A stretch of 64,000 nucleotides of DNA from assembly GCA_029215795.1 (NCBI GenBank), contig JARDYH010000001.1:351998154-352062153 (forward strand). The letters are read 5' to 3'. This document shows positions 33,100 to 44,669 of the stretch, one piece after another (position 1 is the first letter of the stretch; every line of letters starts with the position of its first letter). The notes below the pieces were generated by a model. It made no database searches and was not told the DNA's origin. It saw only the letters and a program-made list of their open reading frames with translations. Both the position numbers and the translations under genes were made by a program. Origin of the DNA: Anniella stebbinsi. Lineage: Eukaryota; Chordata; Lepidosauria; Squamata; Anniellidae.

Positions 33100-34998
33100 C
33101 TCATTTTGATCCTGAAAATCTGTAGCCGTGTCATCAGTCCCCTTTTTAATTATACCATATTCTTTACATCTGTCCTGCTAAATAACTCTAATTGAAATAG
33201 CACCGGCGTGAATTTTTGTAATGTTCCCCCCAAGACATCCCGAAAGTGACTCACACGAGAAAACAGACTGAAGTCACAGCTGGAAGCACGTCAAGGATCA
33301 TTTCCATTTTTACATGATTAATTTGAATTTAATATCTTAAATCAAAACCTGATTAATTTAAATAAAATTTTGATGGTGCCCTGCTTCTAATATACATTGC
33401 AGTAATTAGATTGGGCTTAATGTGATTTTTTTTACATAATTAAAAAAAAGAGCAAGTCAAGTGTAACAATGCAGTGTGTACAATGCTTTGATGTAGGGGT
33501 ACGAAATTATTGCTCCAGACATTACTTAGCTTCAAAAAGGGTCATAGCTGAGAGGATATGCTAAAGGCCAACAATTCATATATTAAAATATGGGACTGAT
33601 TTTTTTTCCCCAGTCACAGGTCAGCTGGAACGAAGTGAGGGTCAAACATGCAAAGTCCATACTTGTAGTAAATAAGGGAACATTTGTGCAGGAACTCTCC
33701 TAGCATTATACCTAACCAGAAGTACAAAAGAAAGTCACCTGACAAACAAAGTCACCTGGCTGTGAGGTGCTGCACAGCAATGGATCAATGGGCACCTTCA
33801 CGTACTCTATTTAAGGAGTGGAGAAACATCCATAGAAGAGGGGGAGTTGAGAAGCAAAAGGGAGGGAGGGAGGGAGAGGAGAGGAGAGGAGAATCAATGA
33901 AGATACTGGGAAAAGAGAAAGAGGAATGTACTTCATTTCTCTCAGCTGAACTCCCTAATCCACTAAACTGAGGGAAGTCCTGTATAGGAGCCCTCCTCTC
34001 TTTATTGGGAAGTGTGAAGGTTTGAGGTCTACTGAAGCAAGATAATAAATTTTCTGTTGGGGGTGGTGGTGTCCCTAAGAGGAATAGTTTCATTTATCCA
34101 GGTAACATTCATTTCCTGGTTAAATTTCATTTCTCCAGTTAAGTTTCATTTCTTCAAAGTTGGAACAATTCTGTTTTGGGGGAAGAGGGTATAAAAACGT
34201 GAGAGAGCCAGAAAAGAGCCAGAGGAAAGACCATACCATAAGGAAGGAGTGGAAAGATGCATCTTGAAGAAGTCTAGATACAGCTTGGTGTAAAGGAACT
34301 TCTGTTTTTGCAATTTTAAATGCCTTTTTTTATCACTCTGCTCTATTTACTAAAAATATGTTTAGTTGTAAGTGACTTGTTTTACTTTACCAGTAATCGG
34401 CTGTGTCAAACCTAAAGTGTCTGGAGTGTCATTCACCCATGTATACAGCCTAACCCCCACATTATGTGGAGGGGAAGGTAAAAGAAGGAAGGTGGGACTC
34501 TTATGGAGAACAGAGCTCAGAAGGACCAGGTCATAGAAGGAACCCTGACAGAATGTTTTCTGGCCAGTCTCTCTTCATCTCATTATCATCAAAATAGGAC
34601 TGGGAACAAAACAGGAACTTCAGTCATTCATGAGGTGAATACTCAGTTACCAAGATCCAGGGCAGAATGAGCATAACCCCCCTCAAATACAGCAGGACTG
34701 GCTTACCACATCCTGAAGTAAGTGAAATAATCCACATTACCATCCAGGAGGGACCCATAAAGGTATTCATTCCAGGGTCTAAAATTACCTAAGTGCACCC
34801 AGCTGTGGGGGATGGGGTTGGGGTCAGGAGGCATGCTTGAGGATTATAGACCAGACCAGTGCTCACCAAACATCAAAGTGGCATTAGAGAATCCCATACC
34901 AGCACTGCTTTCTTGCATTATGGCTATATCATGGTTGTGCTGCTATGGACCAAGGCTAGTGCCACTGTAGAACTAAAGAGGAATGCACTTTTGTTGTT
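32476..34998. other. mostly unique stretch; possible LTR-like segment
   Basis: (TC)n at 33073-33099. The block 33110-33500 is AT-rich, complex and repeat-free (GATGGTGCCCTGCTTC, GCAGTAATTAGATTGGGCTT), a candidate conserved non-coding element. 34060-34560 has serial TTTCATTT-TCCAGGTTAA words, a TATAAAAACG at about 34190, and C-rich sequence downstream. That resembles an LTR, but I found no boundaries. Confidence 0.3.
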
Positions 34999-35545
34999 CA
35001 TAAGAACATAAGAAGAGCCATGCTGGATCAGACCAAAGTCCATTAGTCTGGCAGTCACAATCTGTTCGCACAGTAGCCAACTAACTGTCGACAAGAAACC
35101 CACAAGCAGGACATGAGTTCAACAGCACCCTTTCACCCATGTTACCTAGCAACTGGTTTATATAGGCTTACTGCCTCTGATACTAGATGCAGCCCATAGC
35201 CATCAGGACTAATAGCCATTGATAGCCTTCTCCCCAAGGAATTTATCCAACCCCCTTTTAAAGCCATCCAAATTGGTAGCCATCGCTACGTCTTGTGGTA
35301 TTCAATTCCAGTTTAACAATGCTCTGTGTGAAGAAATCCTTTTATCTGTCCTTAGTCTCCCACCAATCAGCTTCATGGGATGACCCCAGTTTCTAGTATT
35401 TTTAGAAAGGGAGAAAAATGCCTCTCTATCCACATTTTCCACACCATGCATAATTTTGTCATGTCTCCTCTTAGCCTCCTTTTTACAGGGCTAAACAATC
35501 CCAGCTGTTGTAACCTTCCCTCATAGGGGAGATGCCCTTTTCTGC
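34999..35545 (-). repeat. CR1-type LINE 3' end, antisense
   Basis: It begins CATAAGAACATAAGAAGAGC, then CATGCTGGATCAGACCAAAG, GCAGGACATGAGTTCAACAG, AACCCCCTTTTAAAGCCATC, CAGCTTCATGGGATGACCC and CATGTCTCCTCTTAGCCTCC. It is the complement of the family seen in sense at 4523-4993. It ends near CCCTCATAGGGGA. Non-functional. Confidence 0.85.
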
Positions 35546-37779
35546 TCAAGGTTGGGTGAATCCTCCATAAACAGATGCAAGCCCCCGTAAGGCTATGCTT
35601 ATGGCAAGGCAAACAATCAGTGAGGGAGCAAGTAAGTTTCTGTGCTGCAATAATCCCCCTTTTCTCCCTCCCACAGTTTCTGTAAGCTTTCTCCATCATC
35701 ATACACATGTGAGCAGGCTGTCACACATATAGAACACATCTATCTCCCCACATTGCATCAAACACAATGCTCATCAGCAGAGTCAGTTCACACATCCAGC
35801 TACCCACACCATGCGGGTCAGTCATGAAGGGCAGTGAAAATGAACGTTCACGCACCCGTGAACGGCAAGCCCTTACGTCCCAGATCTTTAGGATTTGTGA
35901 ATGCTACCACCAGCTCAGCATAGAAGGCTGAAGAAAATGTCTGTAGATCTCTGTGAGCTTTGCAAGGAAAACATGTGCATCTCAGTAAAATTAATGAGTC
36001 GGGTTTTGACTACCCAGTCCTTCACATCCTCCAACTGATGGATCTTGTTGACAGAAGCCAGACAACTTGAATATAAATTCCAAGCAAGCCACTTATTTAT
36101 AATTCATCACACACACCAATAAAGAAAAAAAGTTGCCACTTTTTATCTGACAGCCAAGACTCTGATGACAATCAAGGTTTTTAATTTTTATTTTTTTACC
36201 ACCTCTAAATTTAGGTTCTCCCCTGCACAAAATATTACTTTTTTTGGTAGGTCTAAAAATAGCTGCTATTGGGCAGGGGCAAGGGAGAGACTTTGGCACG
36301 AAGGTTCTTGTTCCAAAGTTAAAGTCGAAACAAAATTAATCAGGATGGGTTATCTATAATGAATCATCGTTCATTTCTGGGGAGGAAAGGCAGAGGGGAA
36401 GAAAGTACCTTTCACAGCGGCTGAAGGAAAATACTTTCGGGGAGTTACATTAAACTATGGACTCTAAGGAGGAGATTACAGATCTTCCATATTCAGCAAC
36501 ATGAATGAAAACTCTTAGGAACTCTTCCAACGTCCTCCCCCACCGCCCATTCCAACTCCTTCTGCCCCAAAGCAGCAGGGATTGCTTTTTGTATAGGCAA
36601 TGATTTAGATGGCTAATTGAAAGTAAGCAGTGGTGAGCTGCTTCCTCGGTAAAATATTACCAAGACAATCTTATCTAAGTTTACAGAGTCATTTCCAATT
36701 TGTAAATGCTGTATTCATTTCTAGCAGATAAAACACCTTTAAAAAATCCTACACCCGGCCAGTGCACCGTTTGCTGTTATAACCACACTTGCCCGTTCCC
36801 CGATTCCTCACCCTCTCCTTATCACCTGCATAAACTTTAGACTCACGATTGAATAATTCTGGTATATATATATATATATATATATATATAATCTCTCATC
36901 ATTTTGCAAATAAAATTAATGATTTCCCCCCTCGAATTGTGATAACTTGCTAGAGCTGCAGTTGTTGGTAGTTATCTACCCTACTGAGAATCATCTTTCT
37001 ATGGAGCTTACATTTTTAAAAAAAAAAAAAGAAGGAAAAAAAAGAACATCACCTTTGCAAATTCATCCCTTACCTATAATATCCACCACCACCCCAATCC
37101 CCAGTTTTTGTTCCTCCAATATAATAGATGTAAATTAATGTTTTGCCATTGTTTGTTGCGGTAATCATAGAGGCAAGTATATGCTTCTAACAGCTATCTT
37201 ATTTTCAATTTGCAAAGCATACTGCGCTTAATCCCATGTGGCAGCCTGTGGTTCTAGATATGAATTTTAAAAGGTAATTAGACCAGAGCATGAGGCTCTC
37301 CATGAAACGAAGAGAGCAGACTCCTGCCAGGTCCAGGGGGGTCTCTTAGAGGTCCCAGGCTGGTTTCAGTTCTCATCCTAGCTTATTACTCTTCTCCACT
37401 GTGCGAAACAGCTTATTTGTTCATGAAAATTTAAATCATGTCAGTACTAGAAATATTATTTTAAACCTCAAGAAAGGTCACAGAGTTGTCGTTGTTGTTT
37501 TATACTTGGGGTAGCTGGCCTGAAGGCTTCTCTCCCTTCCCTCCCCTCCACCAATAAAATGATCTTCTAAACAAATAGCTGCAAAATGAGATGTCCATTC
37601 ATAAACACTGTTCTCCAGCAGGCACTAGTAAGTGTGTAAATATCAAGCAAAACGTTGTCTAATCAACTAAGTAAATGGCAACATCCTTGGGAAATGCTAT
37701 ACACTTTAAGTGAGGCTCAATATGCATAGTGGGATATCATCCGTGTTATTGAAAACCACTAGTGTAATTGTGTGTTATG
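35546..37779. other. unique stretch, candidate conserved non-coding region
   Basis: A (TA)n tract spans 36863-36890. The stretches 36380-36740 and 36900-37460 are repeat-free, with TAATGATTT, GTAAATTAATG and similar words. No open frame resembles a known protein. Conservation is untested. Confidence 0.3.
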
Positions 37780-37822
37780 TTATTTATTTATTACATTTCT
37801 GTACCACCCAACACAAGTGAGA
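37780..37822 (-). repeat. L2-like LINE tail stub
   Basis: TTATTTATTTATTACATTTCTGTACCACC (read in parts) is the complement of the GGTGGTA-AGAAATGTAATAAATAAA terminus seen at 57440-57475. Only about 40 bases are present. Confidence 0.45.
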
Positions 37823-38625
37823 AATGTAATTTTAGTAATTACTAAGATTTTATGAAGCCAATAGGAAATATCAGAAAATTCAGACATTTGCCAGTAAATC
37901 TTGAATCCAAATACAATCAGGTAGTAAATCATCAAAGTTTTCATTCGTTTAGATCATTAACAATTCAATCCTATGGTCTCTAGGAAGGCATCCCAGAAGC
38001 CATACAAATTGGACCCCATCCTCCAAGGGCATAGAGAAAGTGTTCTGCACTTGGAGGAGTACACCTAACTTCACTATAGCATCTGATCTCCATAGGAATC
38101 AAGATGCCAGACTAGTTGCAGATGAACTGCATATCGTTTAGTCCAGCACAACTGTGTATAATCTAGTTTTATCATCCTCATTTTTATCATACTGGTAAAT
38201 GCTAGCATTGACCAGAATAGAAATTTTGAAAATTTTACTACCATCACTTTCAAATGCACAGCTTTTAGAGGCTTGGATCTAGATTTTGGTACCTGCAATT
38301 GAGCTGGCAGCTGATTTCCTCACCCTCCACCCCATGGCACCCCAGCCACCCCACTGAAAATGCAGTGGGGAGAGGGAATCCACGTCCCCCCCAAAAACAG
38401 GCAGAGACACCTTCCATGAAAGGAGCCCTTCCATCCATGGAAGGTAGATCCTGGGCAGAACCCAAAGACAGGAGGAAGAAAACCTTGATCCTCAAAAGTT
38501 AGAAAATCTCCTTAAAATGTAATAAATCATTCAGTTCCAGGGATGGCTAGTGGATGCTTGTAGAAAACTACAGCAATTCATGGTGAATAGCTATATATAA
38601 CATCAGATCTTTTTCAGAGTGATTA

Positions 38626-38662
<37 letters not shown>

Positions 38663-39332
38663 ACACCATTCTGGAAGAGCAAAATAACCCACGAAAACAT
38701 TATCCAGCTAAGAGATTTCCAGTCTGTGCTGCCTCCCATACCTGTATGCAGTATTTATACATCGTAGTGTATTGTAAAGAGCCATCTCTGCAGTACTGGG
38801 GCAGCTTATTCGCATAACTGTGATATCACAGTTTCCCTGCCAAGCTCTTGCTTCAAAGTGCTTCTAGAATTCCTTTATTTAAAAAAGAAGAAGAAGAAAG
38901 AAAGAAAGAAAAAGAAGAGGAATCACTGCTTCCCATATATTATTTTCTTATGGGCTTTTAAAGCCAGGTTTTTAAAATGCAAAACAGTCTTCACTGGCAG
39001 CTGACATCCAAAACCTGAATGCAGACTGGATTTTTCTCAAATCCTCTATCAATGTATGAATAACTTGCTTGGCCTCTAATGAAAGGTGAGACTTGAATTT
39101 TCCAGTGTCCCCCATGATCCTTGAGCTTTATTTAGACTTTAAAGACACAATCTTATGCAAGTTTAGATAGAAAAGAAAAGTCTTACACCTCCTAGCATTT
39201 CCAGACAGCCATACTGGCTAGACAGCGCTGGGAGTTATAGGACGTCTTCTGTCTAAACATGCATAGGATTGCACCCTAAATAATTATTCTACATATCCCA
39301 TAAAAATGCTCACCTGTTCATACAGCAGAGAA
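37823..39332. other. gene-free stretch with one shared repeat and a microsatellite
   Basis: 38260-38490 shares several phrases with 44930-45215: CCCCTGAAAATGC-like (CCCACTGAAAATGCAG), GGAAGG-AGATCCTGG and AACCCAAAG. That suggests a common unnamed repeat. An (AC)n tract spans about 38629-38667. A purine-rich A/G run lies at 38880-38922. No gene seen. Confidence 0.35.
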
Positions 39333-40366
39333 TAGGGATGGGGTGAAATGTCCTCAGTAATTTCATATTTTTGAATTAATACATAAATCATAACTTAGCT
39401 GTGCTTTGAAATTCGCATTTGACTGAAATTTGCAATGGAATTTTCTAGGGCTGTGTACTGCCTGAGGCCGAATTCCAAAATCTAAACCAAGGCAGGCCGA
39501 TTCAGCACACCTTGGTCTGGATCTGAGGCAGTACCAGGTCGGTGCAAGGCTCCCCAAGGCCGAAGCAGATCAGCACCGAAGCCTCAAGATGCCTGGGGCC
39601 AATTTGGAGCAGTGCTGGGCCACTCCCCCATCCCCCTGCCTACCTAGGAAAGCTGCCACAAGGCCGGCTGTGAGTCCAGATGAGCCCACTAGACTCACCT
39701 GACTCACCTCTCCCTCCCCTGGATAGGGGGAAGGGGGAAAGGGGCAAGGCAGCTGTGAATGGGCAATGGGGAGTTGGGAGTCCCATGCCCTCCCAGTCGG
39801 CTTTGCGCCCAGCTTTCCTGGGTGCTGGCTGCATGGTGTACGCCCAGGAACCTACAAGGCTAATTTGCTTCGGGGAGGGGGGTGAATCTCACTTTAGATT
39901 TGGCACTGTGGCAAAGCGGGCACCCCTCCCCGAATCACCCTGAATCAAATCAGGGCTGTTTCAGAGGCCCTGAAGTGCCCTCTGAGGTGAATCGGGGTGC
40001 GGGATGTGTACAACCCTAAAATATTCTAATAAAAATGTGCATACAAATGTGTATATTAGGGGAAAGTGCACACAAACGTGCATATGTTATTAAATATAAC
40101 ATTCACAAATGCTTTATATTAGAAAAATTGCTTGCAAAAATATGTAGATTAAACAAAATTGTATACAAAATTGCTTGTAAAAATGTGGATATTAGGCAAA
40201 ATTATATACAAAAATGCATGTGTTCTGAGAAATGTGTACCAAAACGCACACAAAATTTCAGGAAAACTTTAAGGCGGCAAAATTCTTACATTTCAGGATT
40301 AATCAAATTTAGGATTGGAAAATGAGAAACTGGGAGAAACCTAAATTGACAGATTCGTCCATCCCA
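39333..40366 (-). mobile_element. family G element split by a GC-rich hAT element
   Basis: The outer ends are TAGGGATGGGGTG and CGTCCATCCCA. The body is the reverse complement of 1023-1464: AAATTCGCATTT, then after the insertion GTGTATATTAGGGGAAA and ATTGCTTGCAAAAATATG. The host resumes cleanly at 40019. Non-coding. Confidence 0.65.
39446..40018. mobile_element. GC-rich hAT-like element, copy 2, nested in family G
   Basis: The ends are TAGGGCTGTGTACTGCC and (complement) TAGGGTTGTACACATCCC. Flanks GAATTTTC (39438-39445) and AAATATTC (40019-40026) match at 6 of 8 bases. The sharp jump from AT-rich host to about two-thirds GC and back marks the insertion. It shares AATTTGCTTCGGGG and CGAATCACC words with 30927-31654. 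Non-coding. Confidence 0.7.
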
Positions 40367-40916
40367 CTACAGAGCATGTTGATTTCAGGGAGTTGATGGC
40401 TTTCAACTAGTATCAGTGCCTTCTGGTTGGACAAGACAAGATGGCTGTGAGTGCTACAGCTTGGTGATGGAGCATATGCTTCACATTTAGTAAGTCAAAA
40501 CTCTTAAAAGGATCTGAGGTAAGAATGGCGGGAAGTACTTTTTTTTCCTTTTAATACTATGGCCTTCCCTGAATCACCAGCGCAGCGTGGGCCAACAAAT
40601 ATATTACTATAGAACCTGCAGGCACATTCAGGATGACCAGCTAGCTAGAGAAACAGTGGAAAGCAAATTCATGCTTCATCTTTCTTCTCTCCACATGTGC
40701 TTACTGTACCAAGAATTGTACATTAAAAAGAAAAAAAGCAGCACAAGGCAACATCCGTTCTAATTTTGATTTCCTGGAAGGTGAGTGCGGTTGGGCAGAT
40801 GGTGCTGTTTTTGTTTTACTACAACTAGTGATCAAGTGCAAATCATATTGGCATGTACACATCCATGTGCCCTATGGGTGTAAGCTTTTATTTCCATGTG
40901 GTGTTGCTAAGGTGCC
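40367..40916. other. gene-free stretch, nothing firm
   Basis: CTTGGTGATGGAGCATATGCTTC (about 40460-40483, read in parts) may be a degraded SINE fragment. The rest is unrecognised. Confidence 0.35.
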
Positions 40917-41491
40917 TGTGCCGCCACAGCCTCAAACACTAGGCCTAGACAAGCACACCCCTCTCAGGCTAAGCACCACCACTTAGATACCTGAGGGAAG
41001 GGTAAAAGATGCACCACTTTTCCCTTATAGCAGAGGGGAAAAGGGTGTTAAGGGTTTTGAATAAGGTCCTCCTGTGAGTATGTTGGCTGAAAGTGTAATG
41101 ATTTGTGTTTCTTTATTAAATTTATAGACCAGGTTACAAAGCCAAGCTGACACGTGGTTTGCGGTAGCAAAAATAAAAGAAAACGTTTATTGTTGTTAAC
41201 AGTTCTTTTCAAATCAATTTCACACCTGCCTATTCTTAACACTTCTAATAATTTACTAATAATCCTAAATCCTAATAATCTCTTCACACACACTCCTGAC
41301 TAGATCACACACAGCTATCTTCCCCAACCAAGACAGTAAGATAATCTAAAACACTCCCTCAGACTATATATACTCCTCCCCCTCCCTTTCCCAGCATCAT
41401 CAGCCACACCCACTCAGCCCAACATTCCGCACTCTCCAGACATACTAACTCAGACATACATAGGGAGACGGAAATGTGGAGTATCGTCACA
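40917..41491 (-). mobile_element. solo LTR (copy 2), GTGCC duplication
   Basis: It begins TGTGCCGCCACAGCC and ends GTATCGTCACA, with perfect GTGCC duplications at 40912-40916 and 41492-41496. On the minus strand it has a TATATATA box near 41364-41371 behind a GA-rich stretch, and AATAAA at 41112-41117 and near 41187. That places promoter, R region and polyadenylation signal in the right order. It is the same family as 7996-8624. No internal coding region remains. Confidence 0.85.
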
Positions 41492-41755
41492 GTGCCTTCC
41501 CCATTAGTGCTTTGTCCCATCTCAGTATCTGTTTTTTTTCATCTTCTACTGTAGTTTTCACTGTAGTTGCAATTACATACTGCCAATAGTAAGAACACCC
41601 ATCACTGATAGCAATACTGGTACTGAGAGTGCCCCTGCTTATAGTAATACTACGACTAGGAACAGTAGTAGTAGTTAACATCATAGTAATATTTAAGAGC
41701 ATGCTAGGCAATTTGCTGACACTGACTTAGATGGCAAGAGTGTTCACCTGACAGA

Positions 41756-41785
41756 GATGTAGGGATGCATGAGCATCCCTACATC
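41756..41785. repeat. 30-bp hairpin made of two opposed TAGGGATG termini
   Basis: GATGTAGGGATGC (41756-41768), loop ATGA, then GCATCCCTACATC (41773-41785): perfect 13-bp arms. The arm contains TAGGGATG, the terminus of several hAT-like families in this window. It sits at the start of the family I copy. Confidence 0.85.
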
Positions 41786-42080
41786 ATTTTTGCTCATAAA
41801 ACATGTGAACATGCCCCGTTCGAAACTCCAAATGTGAGCATGAGAGCAAGCATGTGACCACTGAACATATTCACAAATTGTTGAACATGTGCTTCAATTC
41901 ATCTCTTTCCCAATTCCCAGTTCAATTTGTGCAAATACCCTAATTCGTTTCCCCAGTAGACCGAATCAGACCCACTTTTGTGAAAATTAGGCGATTCACG
42001 CAAATTTGGGGAGATTTACACAAATCACCCGTTTGATCGCTACTCAATTTGTGAAAATTTCTATTCACACAGAGTGAGCA
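41761..42080 (+). mobile_element. family I non-autonomous element
   Basis: It is the reverse complement of 16672-16983, with TTCGAAACTCCAAATGTGAG, CCCAATTCCCAGTTCAATTT and GTGCAAATAC. It starts at a TAGGGATGC terminus. The right end is unclear near GTGAGCAGCAATCAC. Non-coding. Confidence 0.5.
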
Positions 42081-42129
42081 GCAATCACAAGTGTGAACAG
42101 GAATGGGGCACAGGATGAGTAAGTAGCAA

Positions 42130-42272
42130 GACTATGTTATATAACCCCCTTTTAAAGCCATCCAAATTGGTGGTCATCACAACGTCTTGTGGTAGTGAAT
42201 TCCATAGTTTAACTCTGAGCTGTGTGAAGAAATCCTTCTTTTGAACTGCCCTGAATCTCCCACCAATCAACT
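42130..42272 (-). repeat. CR1-type fragment, antisense
   Basis: The minus strand reads IGGRFRAVQKKDFFTQLRVK, LWNSLPQDVVMTTNLDGFKR, the CR1 ORF2 tail. The fragment lacks both the 3' terminus and everything upstream. Confidence 0.8.
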
Positions 42273-42433
42273 GGAACCTGAATCCCCCAAGGACCAGTGC
42301 AATACTCTAACCACGACGCCACACTGGTTCACATATTCTCTTCTTCGTTCTTTTTTATGTTACCCAGAAAAGATTGGTTCCTCAAATGGCATATAATTAT
42401 AATCTGAACAAAGTGGCTACACAACTAACATAT

Positions 42434-42990
42434 TAGGGATGTATCAGCGTGTTTGTGAGTGTCAGGTTCATCAAGCAGTTGGTGATACAGTCCAGATTCC
42501 AAGCTCCCCCCTCCAGAGCAATGGGGCAAAAGGCGCTGCTGATGGATTTGGGGGCATGCTATTTTATGGTGCGTGAGTGTTTTAATACTGAAGTCTTAAG
42601 GATTGAGTGGGTGGTATGAGAATTTTGTTTCTGTTTGCAAACATGAGCAGCAGAACTTCTTTTTTTCCTTTCTTTTAGAAATGCTTGCAAATTCTTAGAT
42701 TCTTAGATTTGCAACTGCATTCGGGAAAACACGTATTGTTATAAAATTATGCACTTTAAAATGTGCATTCCCCAAAAATGTGCATCCGAACACTTTTATA
42801 CTTTGTCAGTGGAGAAAAATGCACACTTTTGAATAATATACACAGAAATGTAGACTTTTCCCATTCAAAATGTTCAGTTTTCCCATTCGAACTGGCCAAA
42901 AAACTGATTTTAAAAAATGGGAGTGAGCTGAAATGAGGGTCAAAGTGATTTTTGGAGAATTTAGGCAAGGTTGAAAATGGCTGTTTACAA
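42434..42990. repeat. degraded TAGGGATG-family sequence
   Basis: TAGGGATGTATCAGC opens the segment at 42434. From 42650 the words AAATGTGCATTCC, AAAATGTGCAT and TGGAGAAAAATGCACAC recall family H. Boundaries and unity are uncertain; these could be two separate remnants. Confidence 0.3.
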
Positions 42991-43116
42991 ATAAATACAT
43001 AAATAATATCACAGAGTCTAAAGAAGCATCATTTTCCCTGGCAAAATCTCCAAGTAAAGCTGCTCATCTTCTCTAGACATAAAAAGGCAGGGAAAGGCAA
43101 ATAAATAAACTAAAAT

Positions 43117-43651
43117 GATCAAGGGGCTGGAGCAACTCCCCTATGAGGGAAGGTTACAACAGCTGTGATTGTTTACCTGGGGGGGATGCATAAGGGGAGA
43201 CATGATAGGTTTATATAATTATGCATGGTGTGGAAAATGTGGATAGGGAGAACTTTTTTTCTCCCTCTTTCATAATACTAGAACCCATGAAGGTGATTAT
43301 TGGGAACTTCAGGTTAGAGAAAGGACTTCTTCACGCTGTGCATAGTTAAGCCATGAAATTCACCATCCCAAGATGTAGTGATGACCACCATTTGGATAGT
43401 TTTTAAATGGAGTTAGACAAATTCCTGAGGGAGAAGGCTACTAGTGCTGATGGCTATATGCTACCTCCAGCATCAGAGGCAGTATGCCTATGTACAATAG
43501 TTGATGGAGAATATGAGCAGAAGGGTGCTGTTGCAGTCATGTCCTACTTGTGGGTTTTCCATGAGCAGCTGGCTTACCACTGTGTGTACAGAATGCTGGA
43601 TGAGTTAGATCATTGGTCTAATCCAGCATGGCTCTTCTGGAGTGGTGTAGC
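43117..43651 (+). repeat. CR1-type LINE 3' end, sense
   Basis: AAATGATCAAGGGGCTGGAG, CCCTATGAGGGAAGGTTACA, GGGGAGACATGATAGG, GATGACCACCATTTGG and TCTAATCCAGCATGGCTCTT follow the CR1 order. It is broken by deletions and a frameshift in the ORF2 tail. The 3' terminus is cut at GCTCTTCT by the SINE that follows. Confidence 0.8.
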
Positions 43652-43882
43652 ACCTAGGGTGTTGGACTGGGAGTCAAGAGGTCTGAGTTCTAGTCCCTAC
43701 TCGGCCATGGAAGTTCACTGGGTGACTTTGGGCCAGTCACGGACTCTCAGCCCAATTTATCCCACAGGGTTGTTGTTGTTATTGTGGTTGTGAGGATAAG
43801 TATGAAGAGGAGGAGGAATATGTATGCCACCTTAGGTTCTTTGGAGGAAAATTGGTGGGATATAAATGTAATAAATAAATAA
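43652..43882 (+). repeat. tRNA-derived SINE with an L2-like tail
   Basis: The head has a tRNA-like TGTTGGACTGGGAGTCAAGA anticodon arm region and the B-box GAGTTCTAGTCCC. The body continues GGGTGACTTTGGGCCAGTCA, CCACAGGGTTGTTGTTG and GCCACCTTAGGTTCTTTGGA, to the tail GGATATAAATGTAATAAATA. The tail resembles the L2-like LINE 3' end at 57440-57475, so that LINE is a plausible mobilising partner. Its 3' half recurs at 52020-52139. Transcription would be by pol III from internal boxes; no protein. Confidence 0.85.
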
Positions 43883-44206
43883 AATGTTCCTAATAAAGAC
43901 TCTGAAGCATCCATTTCAGTAGCTCACATATAAACTTTGCTGAACTGTGAATTCTCTGTAACTCCGACTATGCCACAAGACTTCCGCTCAGTGCTTTGAT
44001 TGTGCAGGTATGGCTCTGATAAAGAGAGGTTTGGGCTGCTGCTCCTTGCTGAAGACAGGAAGTGAGGCTGAAATGCAGAAATGGCAGTGGAGCAGTTTGT
44101 CAGCACAAAACAGGCCTTCAGTCATTCATAGCAGAAGCTGCCAGATATGTGACATTGAGAGTCACCCTGAACAAAAATGGAAGGCCAGGAAACAATGATG
44201 TTACAT
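43883..44206. other. gene-free stretch, nothing recognised
   Basis: No repeat family or plausible coding frame recognised. Confidence 0.35.
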
Positions 44207-44669
44207 TAGGGATGCAAGAGAAATGTGTTCGGTTATCATTTGAATGTGAACTTTCACTCTTTTGAACCAATACATGAAGTAAAACTAAGTAATCCTTCGA
44301 AATTCACACTTCTGAAGTTTGCAATAGAGCTCTCAAAATAAAGAAAAAATGTGTAGACAAATGCGTATATTGGGGGAAATGCACACAAAAATGCACATAT
44401 TAATGAAAATAATGTTGAATATACATTGTATTAGGAACAATTACTTGGAAAGAATGGGCATACTAGGCAAAATACATTCCAATATGCATGCATCAGGAGA
44501 AATGGACACAAAATGCATGCACATTTTTGCAAAATTCAGATAGCTAGATAGCTAGATAGATAAATAGATAAATAGATAAATGATGGATAGAAGCTGAATT
44601 TAAGGTTTAAAGTATTTTAAAAGATCAGGACAAACTGAAAAGCCGAAATGTACACATCTGTCCATCTTA
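44207..44669 (-). mobile_element. family G element with GATA tract
   Basis: The left end is TAGGGATGCAAGAG. The interior GAAATTCACACTTCTGAAG, GTTTGCAATAGAGCTCTC and CAAAATGCATGCAC is the reverse complement of 1023-1464. It carries an (AGAT/AAAT)n microsatellite at about 44538-44584. The right end is GTCCATCTTA. No duplication could be matched. Confidence 0.6.

Noticed and set aside
34060..34560. Endogenous retrovirus LTR
   Set aside because: Only a TATA-like box and serial TTTCATTT words; no TG...CA ends with duplications, no polypurine tract or primer site seen.
41756..41785. Rho-independent terminator-like hairpin
   Set aside because: The context is a vertebrate genome; the arms are transposon termini and there is no following T-run of relevance.
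43655..43725. Possible tRNA gene
   Set aside because: tRNA-like head of a SINE; the remainder and tail recur at 52020-52139.
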